Shown piece after piece: positions 1 to 8,019 of a stretch of 64,000 nt of DNA. Under the pieces are notes generated by a model. The model ran no database searches and was not told the origin of the DNA. It was given only the letters and a program-made list of their open reading frames with translations. A program made the position numbers and the translations under genes. The first letter of the stretch is position 1, and each line of letters opens with the position of its first letter. The stretch spans positions 124,001-188,000 of the forward strand of contig NZ_BARF01000059.1 in NCBI RefSeq assembly GCF_000367365.1, given 5' to 3'. Origin of the DNA: Streptomyces prunicolor NBRC 13075 (GTDB taxonomy: Bacteria; Actinomycetota; Actinomycetes; Streptomycetales; Streptomycetaceae).

Positions 1-409
1 GCCTGCCCTGCATCAGTCCCTGCACGGGTGCGGCGAGCCACATGCCGTGGCAGATGATGCCCTTGAGGATCGCCGGGTCGGCGAACGCGCGGCGCAGGAA
101 CTGGCTGGCGGGCGGGAGCAGTTGGGGGTCCTCGGTGAAGCGCAGCCGGTCGGCGACCATCCCGGAGGGGACGATGACCGCGGAGTACTCCTTCAGCGCG
201 AACTCGTCGAGGTCCTCGAAGGACTCGGTGACCTCGAAGGGCATGCGGTGCTCATGGCCCTGGAAGGTCATCTGCTCGTTGCCCCACAGCCGGGACAGGA
301 AGTGGATCTCGGCTCCCTCCTCGGGGAAGCGGTAGCGGTAGTAGAGGATCTCGGGCTCGTAGAAGTCGCTCTCCATCAGGACGGCGATCTTGTGACCGGA
401 CAGTCGCAC
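1..409 (-). CDS. DJ-1/PfpI family protein (3' end lies beyond the window)
   Basis: This is a GTG-started reading frame on the minus strand that runs off the left edge, giving about 136 residues. It opens with a hydrophobic strand (HKIAVLMESDFYEPEI), typical of the class I glutamine-amidotransferase/DJ-1 fold, and shows the nucleophile elbow IICHGMW with the presumed catalytic Cys near residue 120. Members act as peptidases, glyoxalases, hydratases or stress proteins, so the reaction cannot be named. The start lies 5 bp after the stop of the upstream thiamin-diphosphate enzyme gene, and its ribosome binding site (GGAAGGGG) overlaps the end of that gene, so the two are co-translated. It is the second DJ-1-fold gene of this operon. 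Confidence 0.8.
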   Translation of the reverse strand, partial: MRLSGHKIAVLMESDFYEPEILYYRYRFPEEGAEIHFLSRLWGNEQMTFQGHEHRMPFEVTESFEDLDEFALKEYSAVIVPSGMVADRLRFTEDPQLLPPASQFLRRAFADPAILKGIICHGMWLAAPVQGLMQGR

Positions 410-414
410 GGCGG

Positions 415-2091
415 CTACCCCTTCCCCTTCGCGGTGACCAGGTCGATGAGGAACGGCCCGCGGTGCGCGAGCGCCTGCGCGACCGCCTCCTCCGCCTGCC
501 CGGGCTTCTCGACCCGTACGGCGGCCACGCCGAGCGATCCGGCGAGGGAGACGAAGTCGACGGCCGGGCTGCTCAGGTCGAAGATCTCGGGCTGTTCGTG
601 GGCGGGGATGTGCTGGTCCCGCCAGTACTCCTCGATGTTGTCCTCGAGGAGCTTGTAGCTGCCGTTGTTGCAGATGACGAACTTGGTGGGGAGGCCGTAG
701 CGGGCCGCCGTCCACAGCGCCTGGAAGGTGTACATGCTGCCGCCGTCGCCGGTGAAGCCGACCACCGTGCGGTCGGGGTGGGCGAGTTGGGCGCCCAGCG
801 CGCCGGGGATGCCGACGCCGAGGGAGCCGCCGCGGGTCTGCATCCACTGACCCGGCACGGTCGGCGCGAGCCGGCGGAAGAGCGCCGGGGACGCCGTCAG
901 GGCCTCGTCGAAGAGGATCGCGTCCGCCGGCAGCCGGCGGGCGAACTCCTTGGCGAGGGCGATGGTGGGCAGTTCCGCGGCCTCGGCGGCGGCCTCGGCC
1001 CGCTCGTCCGCCTTGGCGAGGGCGGCCGAGCGCTGCGCGGCGTGCCGGCGCAGCCGCTCGACCGCCGCGGTCCGCCGCCCGAGGCCCATCTCCCGGCCCA
1101 GCGCGTCCGCGAGGAGACGCAGGGTGGCCTTCGGGTCGGCGACGATGCCGAGGTCGACGGGGTGGTTCTTGGCGATCGCGCCGGAGTCCAGGTCGATGTG
1201 CACGACCGGGACGCCCGCCCCGAAGACGCCGTCGAGCGCCGGGTACACCTCGGGCAGCGCGTAGGTGCCCACGATGAGGACACCGTCGGCCCCGCCGGTG
1301 ATCTTCCGGCTCTGCTCGCCGAACATGTGGCCCAACTGCCCCGCGTAGGCGGGGTGTTCGACGGAGAGGTTGACCTCGGCCCAGTCCGCGCCGTACACGT
1401 CGGCGCCCCACACCTCGGCCAGCCGCCCCAACTCGGCCTGGGCGCCCGCGAAGTGGACACCGTCACCGGCGATGACGAGCGGTTTGCGGGCGTCGGCGAG
1501 CAGCGCCGCGGCCTTCGCCACGGTGTCCGGGGTCGGCAGGCTGCGGGTCTCCGGGTAGGACACGGGCGCCACCGGTTCGGCGGTCTCGTGGTCCATCACG
1601 TCGGCGGGCAGCACGACCAGCACCGGACCGTATGGCGGGGTCGCGGCGACCTTGAAGGCGCGGCGCAGCACCCGCAGCGTGGAGTCGGGATCGACCACGC
1701 GGGTGGCCCACTTGGTCACCGGCCTGGCCATGCCGACCAGGTCGGCGGCCATCTGCGCGTCCATGCTGTCGTAGCGCAGCCCGGACTCGCCGACCAGGGT
1801 GACGATCGGGGCGTGGCCGCGCATCGCCTGGTAAAGCATGCCGATGCCGTTGCCGAGCCCGACGCCGGAGTGGAGTTGCAGGACCGCCGGGGTGCGGGTG
1901 GCGCGTGCGTAGCCGTCCGCCATGCCGACGGCCGTGCACTCCTGGAGGGCCAGGATGTACTGGATCGAGGGGAAGGAGCGCAGTTCGTCGAGGAACCCCT
2001 GCTCGACCGTGCCGGGGTTGCCGAACATGAACCGGACCCCTTCGGCCTGCAGTTGTTCGAGCAGCGCGATCCGCGCGGGCCTGCTGTCCAT
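415..2091 (-). CDS. Thiamin diphosphate-dependent decarboxylase/synthase (benzoylformate decarboxylase or acetolactate synthase-like)
   Basis: The 558-residue protein has the three-domain order of the family. The N-terminal PYR domain has FGNPGTVEQGFLDEL and a Glu in ILALQECTAVG at the place of the ThDP-activating glutamate. A central nucleotide-fold domain follows (LVIAGDGVHFAG). The C-terminal PP domain carries the GDG-to-NN cofactor motif (FTGDGGSMYTFQ ... FVICNNGSYK). These enzymes decarboxylate 2-oxo acids or carboligate the product in the cytoplasm; the substrate is not evident. The start is supported by GAGAGGTGAG upstream. It is flanked on both sides, in the same direction, by DJ-1-fold genes, which suggests a joint 2-oxo acid or aldehyde pathway. 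Confidence 0.85.
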   Translation of the reverse strand: MDSRPARIALLEQLQAEGVRFMFGNPGTVEQGFLDELRSFPSIQYILALQECTAVGMADGYARATRTPAVLQLHSGVGLGNGIGMLYQAMRGHAPIVTLVGESGLRYDSMDAQMAADLVGMARPVTKWATRVVDPDSTLRVLRRAFKVAATPPYGPVLVVLPADVMDHETAEPVAPVSYPETRSLPTPDTVAKAAALLADARKPLVIAGDGVHFAGAQAELGRLAEVWGADVYGADWAEVNLSVEHPAYAGQLGHMFGEQSRKITGGADGVLIVGTYALPEVYPALDGVFGAGVPVVHIDLDSGAIAKNHPVDLGIVADPKATLRLLADALGREMGLGRRTAAVERLRRHAAQRSAALAKADERAEAAAEAAELPTIALAKEFARRLPADAILFDEALTASPALFRRLAPTVPGQWMQTRGGSLGVGIPGALGAQLAHPDRTVVGFTGDGGSMYTFQALWTAARYGLPTKFVICNNGSYKLLEDNIEEYWRDQHIPAHEQPEIFDLSSPAVDFVSLAGSLGVAAVRVEKPGQAEEAVAQALAHRGPFLIDLVTAKGKG

Positions 2092-2133
2092 CGTGTGCTC
2101 ACCTCTCGTCGGAGCAAAGGGCGTCGGACGGCC

Positions 2134-2973
2134 TCAGGCGGTCGCCGTGAACCCCCACTGCCGCAGGCCCTCTTCGAGGACCTCGACGGTCTTCTGTCCG
2201 GTCAGGTAGGAGTCGGGCGTCGAACGGCCCGTGATGAACGGGTAGTCGACGATGACGGAGGTCGTCTTGCCGAAGTTCCCGTGGTACGCGCCGCCGGGTG
2301 CGGTGGCGTCGCGCAGGATGTACTCCAGCGGGTACGGGGGCGGCCCCATCACGAAGTCGGTGCCGAGGAAGCCGGTGCCGTCCTTGTAGTCGTACTCGAT
2401 GCAGTGGCCGGTGACGTGCTTGCCGCGGATGAGGGAGACCCGGGTCTCCTGGTCGCGGGCGAAGGCGAGGCAGGCGACGCCGTAGCACTCGGCGGCGATC
2501 GGCCGGTCCAGTGCGTGGAAGGCGAGGATCAGGTCGTGGACGCGCCAGTTGTTGGCGAGGTCGACGATCGGTCCGCTGCCGCCGACGATCAGCAGCGCGT
2601 CGTAGCGGTCGGCGATCTGTGAACGCACCTGCTCCAGGCGGGTGTTGTAGGCCTCCCAGTCGCGCAGGAAGTACGGCTTGGACCGGTACGGCCGGTCGGG
2701 CAGCCAGGACGACAGGTCGAGGGGGTTGTCGAGCCGGTCCGAGGCCTCGACCTTCCGCACCTTGTCCGCGATCTCGGGCGTGGTGACGGACCGGCCGAGC
2801 GGCGGGTCGACGTACTCGGGGTCCATGCTCGGCGGCAGCGCGTGCGGGCGCTTGCCGGTCGCGGTGGCGAAGGTGAGGTGGTAGCCGGCCTGGTCGAAGG
2901 TCTCCAGGGGGCCGATCAACTCCTCACCCCAGTAACCGTATTCGGACAGGACGACCAGAATGCGCTTGCTCAT
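2134..2973 (-). CDS. DJ-1/PfpI family (class I glutamine amidotransferase-like) protein
   Basis: The 279-residue protein begins MSKRILVVLSEYGYWGEEL, the first strand of a DJ-1 fold with an acidic residue where the family has its conserved Glu. The segment ALLIVGGSGPIVDL is followed by the nucleophile elbow IAAECYGVACL with Cys near residue 163. It is longer than plain DJ-1 (about 190 residues), in the range of Hsp31-like or larger PfpI proteins. GGGAGG lies 6-7 bp before the ATG. It is the first gene of a minus-strand operon with the ThDP enzyme and a second DJ-1 protein. Glyoxalase III, hydratase or deglycase activity are all possible; none is shown by the sequence alone. Confidence 0.8.
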   Translation of the reverse strand: MSKRILVVLSEYGYWGEELIGPLETFDQAGYHLTFATATGKRPHALPPSMDPEYVDPPLGRSVTTPEIADKVRKVEASDRLDNPLDLSSWLPDRPYRSKPYFLRDWEAYNTRLEQVRSQIADRYDALLIVGGSGPIVDLANNWRVHDLILAFHALDRPIAAECYGVACLAFARDQETRVSLIRGKHVTGHCIEYDYKDGTGFLGTDFVMGPPPYPLEYILRDATAPGGAYHGNFGKTTSVIVDYPFITGRSTPDSYLTGQKTVEVLEEGLRQWGFTATA

Positions 2974-3291
2974 GGGGTTCCTCCCGTTCGGCGGGACGGT
3001 GCCGACTGGCGGATTCCTGTGTACGTCCGTGGAGTTCGCGCCGGTCGGCGGCGGGGCCCGGGTCGCGGCACATCCTCAAGTGGCCGAACGCACTACGGCA
3101 TGTCCTGGCCATCGATCTTCGACCGGTGAACTCGGGTGCGTCCGCCGGGAGTTGCCGCAGCTCTCGCGGCGACTTCGCACAGTGCGGCCGGTCCCCGTGC
3201 GCGAGCGGCCGGGGCGGGCGCGGTTGTGGGGTCATCGGTCGTGTGTCGCTTCCGGACCCCGGGAGCGGAACCCCGATGAGCGGAGACTTTC
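2974..3291. promoter_or_regulatory. Divergent intergenic region (318 bp)
   Basis: No gene is supported in this stretch between the DJ-1/ThDP operon (leftward) and the SnoaL/GMC operon (rightward). It must hold the start signals of both. Two ribosome binding sites are clear: GGGAGG just inside the left edge for the leftward gene and GCGGAGAC just before 3292 for the rightward gene. I could not pick out convincing -35/-10 boxes or a strong operator. Open frames across it have no ribosome binding site and no recognisable product. Confidence 0.5.
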
Positions 3292-3705
3292 ATGCCGAGC
3301 GAACAGACCGGCTCCGACCGGGAGATCGCCGCGTTCGTGCAGCGCTGGTACGACCTGCTGAGCGAGCACGCGCCGGTCGAGGAGCTGCTGCCCCTCGTCG
3401 CCGACAAGGGCCTGGTGATGGCCTTCCCGGAGCGGACCCTGTACGGCCACGCGGACTTCCTCGACTGGTACACGGCTGTCGGCGGGGCCTACACCGACCA
3501 GAGCCACACCGTCGAGGAGGTCACCTCCCACGAGGACGGCACCCGTATCGACGTCGACGTCACGGTGGTGTGGACCGCCAAGTCGACAGCGGACGGCACC
3601 GTCTCGTCCTTCCGGATCAACCAGAAGTGGCAGTTGGAACGTTCCACGCCGGGTGCCCGTCCGCTGATCGTCGACTACCGGGTCGGCGAGCCGGCCGCCA
3701 TCTGA
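3292..3705 (+). CDS. SnoaL-like/NTF2-fold polyketide cyclase or ester-hydrolase family protein
   Basis: This 137-residue single-domain protein has the NTF2 pattern: a first helix (DREIAAFVQRWYDLLSEH), an inserted helix containing DFLDWYTAVGGAYTDQSH, then curved strands (GTRIDVDVTVVWTAKST and VSSFRINQKWQLER). Proteins of this size and fold act as cyclases, isomerases, dehydratases or binding proteins for hydrophobic small molecules. GGAG lies 6 bp before the ATG. It is the first gene of a rightward operon and is followed 24 bp later by a GMC oxidoreductase. The precise reaction is unknown. Confidence 0.75.
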   Translation: MPSEQTGSDREIAAFVQRWYDLLSEHAPVEELLPLVADKGLVMAFPERTLYGHADFLDWYTAVGGAYTDQSHTVEEVTSHEDGTRIDVDVTVVWTAKSTADGTVSSFRINQKWQLERSTPGARPLIVDYRVGEPAAI

Positions 3706-3729
3706 TCCCCGTCACCTTTGGAGGCTGAC

Positions 3730-5379
3730 ATGCCGTCGAAGTCGGTGCCCTCAGGGGCCGATTACATCGTGGTGGGCGCCGGCTCGGCCGGCTGTGCGGT
3801 CGCGGCCCGGCTGAGCGAGGACCCGTCCGTGAGCGTGGTCCTGCTGGAGGCGGGCGGCTGGGACGAGCGCCCCGAGATCCACCGGGCCGACGCGGCCTCG
3901 GTCCTCTCGCTGCTCACCGCCGAGTGGCGGAGCGAGATCGACTGGGGCTACGTCACCGAGCCCGAGGCGGGCATGGAGGGCCGCCGTGTCCCCGTGGCCC
4001 GTGGCAAGGTCGTCGGCGGGTGCAGTTCCGTCAACGCCCTGATGTGGGTGCGCGGCAGCCGCCACGACTACACCCGCTGGGTCGCCGAGGGCGCCACCGG
4101 CTGGTCCTACGACGACGTCCTGCCGTTCTTCCGCCGGGCCGAGGACTACTCGGGCGGCGCCGACGCGTTCCGCGGCGCGGGCGGTCCCGTCCGGGTCCGG
4201 CAGCTCGACCGACCCGCCCCGATCGCCCGGGCGTTCGTGGAAGGTGCCGGTGAACTCGGCTACGCCACGGACACCGACGGTGACTACAACGGCGCCCGGC
4301 AGGAGGGCTTCGGCTTCCTATACCAGACGTTCCGCGACGACGCGGGCCACCGGTGCAGCACCGCCGACGCCTATCTGCGCCCGGCCTTGGACCGTTCCAA
4401 CCTGACCGTGCTCACCGACACCCTGGTCACCCGGCTGCTGCTGGACGGGACGCGGGTCACGGGCATCGAGTACGTCCGGGACGGCGAACGGCGTCAGTTG
4501 CGCGCCGAGGGTGAAGTCGTCGTGTCCGCCGGGGCGTTCGAGACGCCGAAGCTGCTCATGCTGTCCGGGATCGGCCCGGCCGCGCACCTGCGGGAGCACG
4601 GCATCCGCTGCGTCCAGGATCTGCCGGGCGTCGGTGCCGGACTCCAGGACCACCTGTTCGCGCCGATCTGCTACCAGTCGCTCCAGGAGCACCCGGACGG
4701 GGCACTGCTGTCCGAGGCCGGGCTGTTCACCCACACCCGCGAGGCGGGCCCGGAGGACTCCCCCGACCTGCAGTTCACGTTCGGTCCCATCAAGTTCCTG
4801 CCGGCCGACGCCCCCGCCGACCAGTGGGAGGGGCCCGGCTTCACCTTCGCGCCGATCGCGCTGCGCCCGCAGAGCCGGGGCCGGATACGGCTGCGCGACG
4901 CCGACCCCCGGTCCAACGCCGTCGTCAGCGCCGGCTACCTCACCTCCACGGCCGACCTCGACGTCCTCGTGCACGGGGTGCGACTGGCCCGCGAGTTGGC
5001 GGCCACCCGGGCCTTCGACCCGTTCCGCGGCGACGAGTTGGGCCCCGGAAAGGACATCACCGGGCCCGAGGAGCTGCGCGGGTACGTCGCCGCGAACGCG
5101 ACCACCCTGTGGCACCCGGCCGCCACCTGCCGGATGGGCACGGGCGCGGACGCCGTCACGGACCCGGAGCTGCGCGTGCACGGCATCGCGGGGCTCCGGA
5201 TCGCGGACGCGTCGGTCATGCCGTCGATCACCGCGGGCAACACGCACGCGCCCAGCGTCATGATCGGCGAGCGTGCGGCGGCGTTCGTCCGCGAGGCCGC
5301 CGTCCCGTCCCGGTCCGCTCCTTCGGAGTCCGTGCCGTCTCTCTCCCAACCGTCCCTGTCCGACGTCCACTTGAGCTAG
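3730..5379 (+). CDS. GMC family FAD-dependent oxidoreductase (choline dehydrogenase/glucose oxidase fold)
   Basis: The 549-residue protein has an N-terminal FAD-binding segment (GAGSAGCAVAARLSEDP ... VVLLEAGG), GMC signature 1 (RGKVVGGCSSVNALMWVRG) and signature 2 (GAFETPKLLMLSGIGP). The C-terminal catalytic His region is LWHPAATCRMG, followed by GNTHAPSVMIGERAA. Such enzymes oxidise primary or secondary alcohols to carbonyls. No signal peptide is seen, so it is cytoplasmic. I chose ATG 3730 over the in-frame TTG at 3718 because TTTGGAGG sits directly before it. The tail after about residue 525 is a Ser/Pro-rich low-complexity stretch that is probably disordered. It lies between two SnoaL-like genes, pointing to oxidation of a small hydrophobic metabolite. 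Confidence 0.9.
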   Translation: MPSKSVPSGADYIVVGAGSAGCAVAARLSEDPSVSVVLLEAGGWDERPEIHRADAASVLSLLTAEWRSEIDWGYVTEPEAGMEGRRVPVARGKVVGGCSSVNALMWVRGSRHDYTRWVAEGATGWSYDDVLPFFRRAEDYSGGADAFRGAGGPVRVRQLDRPAPIARAFVEGAGELGYATDTDGDYNGARQEGFGFLYQTFRDDAGHRCSTADAYLRPALDRSNLTVLTDTLVTRLLLDGTRVTGIEYVRDGERRQLRAEGEVVVSAGAFETPKLLMLSGIGPAAHLREHGIRCVQDLPGVGAGLQDHLFAPICYQSLQEHPDGALLSEAGLFTHTREAGPEDSPDLQFTFGPIKFLPADAPADQWEGPGFTFAPIALRPQSRGRIRLRDADPRSNAVVSAGYLTSTADLDVLVHGVRLARELAATRAFDPFRGDELGPGKDITGPEELRGYVAANATTLWHPAATCRMGTGADAVTDPELRVHGIAGLRIADASVMPSITAGNTHAPSVMIGERAAAFVREAAVPSRSAPSESVPSLSQPSLSDVHLS

Positions 5380-5389
5380 GGGATGCAGC

Positions 5390-6208
5390 ATGTCCGACCT
5401 CGACCAGTCCCAGCAGGAGAACCTGGCGCTGTACCGGCGCTTCCTCGACGCGTTCAACTCCGGCGACCTGGCGGAGATCCCCCGGGTCATCTCCGCCGAC
5501 TTCACCGACCACCACCCCGGGTTCGACATCACCGGCCTCGACTCCTACCTGGAGGCGCTGCGCGGGGCGTACAACTCCCTTGATCTGAAGGGCGAGTTGG
5601 AGGAGCTGTCGGCGCTCGGCGAGGACCGGGTCCTGACCCGGGTCAAACTGACCGGCACACATCTCGCACCGCTGCTCGGCCTCCCGGCCACGGGCCGCAA
5701 GGTGGAGTGGTCCACCACCGAGATCTGGCGGGTCCAGGACGGCCTGTTCGTGGAGCGCTGGGCGCAGGACGACATGCTCGGCCTGCGCGAGCAGATCTCC
5801 TCCGACGCCCTGAACCTGGCCGTCGTCCAGCAGGTCAGCGACGCCGTCAACCAGCGCCGCCTGGACGACCTCGACGACCTGTTCGGGCCGACGTTCCACG
5901 ACAACAACCCGGCGTGGAGCTGCGAGAGCCTGGAAGAGCTGAAGGGGATCATCCAGGGCGCGTACGACGGGCTCGACTTCTCCGTGGGCCTCGACGCGCT
6001 GTACCCCGCCTCGCCCGACAAGGTGATCATGCACATCACCTTCCACGGCAAGCACATCGCCCCGTTCTTCGGCCAGGAGCCGACCGGCAAGGAGGTCTCC
6101 TGGACCAGCCTTGAGGTCTACCGCCTTGAGGACGGCAAGGTCGTCGAGCGCTGGGTGCAGGCCGACACCGCGGGCCTGATGCGCCAGGTCGGCGTCCCGC
6201 TCCCCTGA
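5390..6208 (+). CDS. Tandem-domain SnoaL-like (NTF2-fold) protein
   Basis: The 272-residue protein contains two SnoaL-type domains in one chain. Domain 1 (about 8-138) begins ENLALYRRFLDAFNSGDL with DFTDHHPGFD. Domain 2 (about 143-268) begins NLAVVQQVSDAVNQRRLDDL with TFHDNNPAWS. Both contain the family's late strand pattern (VEWSTTEIWRVQDG and VSWTSLEVYRLEDG). SnoaL relatives catalyse aldol-type ring closure or ester hydrolysis, and the duplication may make an internal pseudo-dimer. It starts 10 bp after the GMC oxidoreductase gene, with AGGGGAT upstream, in the same operon. Its substrate cannot be told from the sequence. Confidence 0.75.
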   Translation: MSDLDQSQQENLALYRRFLDAFNSGDLAEIPRVISADFTDHHPGFDITGLDSYLEALRGAYNSLDLKGELEELSALGEDRVLTRVKLTGTHLAPLLGLPATGRKVEWSTTEIWRVQDGLFVERWAQDDMLGLREQISSDALNLAVVQQVSDAVNQRRLDDLDDLFGPTFHDNNPAWSCESLEELKGIIQGAYDGLDFSVGLDALYPASPDKVIMHITFHGKHIAPFFGQEPTGKEVSWTSLEVYRLEDGKVVERWVQADTAGLMRQVGVPLP

Positions 6209-6249
6209 TCGATCCCGTACCCCGGAACAGCCACAGAAAGGACGGGCGC

Positions 6250-6621
6250 ATGGACACCCGAGAAGTGGTCGACACGTACTACCGGCTGGCCAACTCCGGC
6301 GAGTGGGACGCCTGGTGCGACCTGTTCGCGGCCGACCAGACCATGGACGAGCAGCTGGCCGGACATGTCGAGGGCCGCGAGACCCTCCGGGAGATGATGA
6401 AGGGCTTCCCGGAGATGTACGCCTCCTTCGCCAACGTCCCCCGGCACGTGGTCGTGGACGGCGAGCAGGCCGCGGTGGTCTCCGACATCACCGGCCGCAC
6501 CCACGACGGCATCACCGTCGAGGCCAAGGTGTGCAACTACTTCCGCGTCACCGGCGGCCTCATCACCTACTTCGCGAACTTCCACGACAGCGTGCCGTTC
6601 GCCGCGGTCACCGGGACGTGA
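6250..6621 (+). CDS. SnoaL-like/NTF2-fold protein
   Basis: This 123-residue protein begins MDTREVVDTYYRLANSGEW with a long first helix followed by a short acidic loop. It contains the family pattern FAADQTMDEQLAGHVEGRE and the strand VEAKVCNYFRVTGG. It is the third SnoaL-type gene in the operon and stays single-domain. AAAGGACGG is well placed before the ATG. The gene ends in the sequence where the VOC protein begins, so the two are probably translationally coupled. Function is unassigned beyond fold. Confidence 0.72.
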   Translation: MDTREVVDTYYRLANSGEWDAWCDLFAADQTMDEQLAGHVEGRETLREMMKGFPEMYASFANVPRHVVVDGEQAAVVSDITGRTHDGITVEAKVCNYFRVTGGLITYFANFHDSVPFAAVTGT

Positions 6622-6626
6622 CGGCG

Positions 6627-7076
6627 ATGACGACCGCTGCCCCGGCCGGCCTGCGCTGGTCGCACGTCGGCCTCAACTGCCGTGACCAGAAGGCCACGGA
6701 GGACTTCTACACCCGGCACTTCGGGTTCGCCCGGGCCCGGGTGGTGGAGGCCGACGGGGTCCGCGTGGTGTTCCTGCGCAACGGCCCGGTCTATCTGGAG
6801 CTGTTCGCGACCGACGCGGACGCCCTGTTCACCACGGCGAAGGACGGCCCGGCCAACCCCGGCACGGCACGCCATCTCGCCTTCCAGGTCGACGACGTGG
6901 ACGCGTTCCTCGCCGCCGCCGGAGGCGAACTGGAGCCGCTGCTCGGCCCGTTGACCTTCGACGAGTTCATCCCCGGCTGGAAGACGGTGTGGGTGTCCGA
7001 CCCGGACGGCATCGTGCTGGAGGTCAGCCAGGGATACACCGATCAGTCCACCGACGAACTGGCCACGTACGCCTGA
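6627..7076 (+). CDS. VOC superfamily (glyoxalase/bleomycin-resistance fold) protein
   Basis: The 149-residue protein has two beta-alpha-beta-beta-beta modules and all four expected metal-ligand positions: His in WSHVGLN, Glu in VYLELFA, His in ARHLAFQV and Glu in GIVLEVSQ. The family includes glyoxalase I, extradiol dioxygenases, epimerases and drug-binding proteins; the intact ligands favour a metalloenzyme. The ATG at 6627 is used here, but an in-frame GTG at 6618 overlaps the preceding stop and would add three residues. It continues the SnoaL/GMC operon and precedes an SDR. Confidence 0.78.
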   Translation: MTTAAPAGLRWSHVGLNCRDQKATEDFYTRHFGFARARVVEADGVRVVFLRNGPVYLELFATDADALFTTAKDGPANPGTARHLAFQVDDVDAFLAAAGGELEPLLGPLTFDEFIPGWKTVWVSDPDGIVLEVSQGYTDQSTDELATYA

Positions 7077-7093
7077 CAGGAGAGTCCCCCACC

Positions 7094-7930
7094 ATGAGGC
7101 CCGTCCCCGACCAGACCATCCTCCTCACCGGCGCCACCGACGGCATGGGCCGTGAGCTGGCCCGTGAACTCGCCGCGCAGGGGGCGTCGTTGATCCTGCA
7201 CGGCCGCAGTGCGACCAAGGGCGAGGAGCTGCTGTCCGAACTGCGCGCGTCCACCGGCAACGACAGGCTGAGCTACGAGCTGGCCGACTTCTCCTCGCTG
7301 GAGGACATCCGCAAGCTCGGCGACCGGATCCTCTCCACGCACGACCGGCTCGACGCGCTGGTGAACAACGCCGGCATCGGGGTCGAGCTGGCCCGCCAGG
7401 AGAGCCAGGACGGCCTGGAACTCACCTTCCAGGTCGACTACTTGGCGGCCTACATGCTCAGTTGCCGGCTCGCGCCGCTGCTGGTCCGCTCGGCCCCGGC
7501 CCGCATCGTGAACGTCAGCTCCGCGGGCCAGGCGCCGATCAACTTCCGTGACGTGATGCTGGAGCGGAACTGGGACGGGGTGCAGGCCTACTGCCAGGCG
7601 AAGCTCGCCCAGATCAGCCTGACCTTCGACCTGGCCGAGCGGCTGCGCGGCACCGGGGTGACGGCCAACGCCCTGCACCCGGCGTCGTACATGCCGACCA
7701 AGATGGTCGTGAACCTCTTCACCCCGCAGTCCACGGTCGAGGAGGGCGTGCACAGCACCCTGCGCCTCATCACCGACCCTTCCCTCGACGACGTCACGGG
7801 TACCTACTTCAACCGCACCCAGCGGTCCCGTGCGGGCGCCCAGGCCTACGACGAGCGCGACCGCGCCCGGCTGCGCGCGCTGAGCGAGTCGCTGACCGGG
7901 GTGAGCTTCCCGGCCGACCTGAGCGGCTGA
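7094..7930 (+). CDS. Short-chain dehydrogenase/reductase (SDR)
   Basis: The 278-residue protein has the Rossmann nucleotide motif TGATDGMGRELA, the NNAG segment (ALVNNAGIG), Ser in VNVSSAG and the catalytic YCQAK pair in the YxxxK position. It is an NAD(P)-dependent oxidoreductase of the extended-classical, retinol-dehydrogenase-like kind, with an insertion after NNAG. GGAG lies about 11 bp before the ATG. It is the last gene of the rightward operon; a strong hairpin terminator follows 41 bp later. With the GMC oxidoreductase and SnoaL-like proteins it would perform redox tailoring of a small molecule. Confidence 0.88.
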   Translation: MRPVPDQTILLTGATDGMGRELARELAAQGASLILHGRSATKGEELLSELRASTGNDRLSYELADFSSLEDIRKLGDRILSTHDRLDALVNNAGIGVELARQESQDGLELTFQVDYLAAYMLSCRLAPLLVRSAPARIVNVSSAGQAPINFRDVMLERNWDGVQAYCQAKLAQISLTFDLAERLRGTGVTANALHPASYMPTKMVVNLFTPQSTVEEGVHSTLRLITDPSLDDVTGTYFNRTQRSRAGAQAYDERDRARLRALSESLTGVSFPADLSG

Positions 7931-7971
7931 AGCAACCGACCTGGGCAGCTGAGCAGCCCATCGCAACACCG

Positions 7972-8003
7972 AGCCCCCGCCTCGTGCACGCGAGGCGGGG
8001 GCT
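7972..8003. terminator. Bidirectional hairpin terminator
   Basis: A perfect 13-bp stem (AGCCCCCGCCTCG at 7972-7984 paired with 7991-8003) encloses a 6-base loop. It sits between the SDR gene (rightward) and the flavoprotein gene ending at 8020 (leftward), so it can serve both transcripts. There is no long U-tract, which is usual in this genus. Confidence 0.8.
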
Positions 8004-8019
8004 TCGTGGTGTGCGAGTG

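Noticed and set aside
463..2622. Very long plus-strand open frame opposite the ThDP enzyme gene.
   Set aside because: It is antisense to two clear genes, has low-complexity Arg/Gly/Val composition, and no motif or ribosome binding site. High G+C creates such frames.
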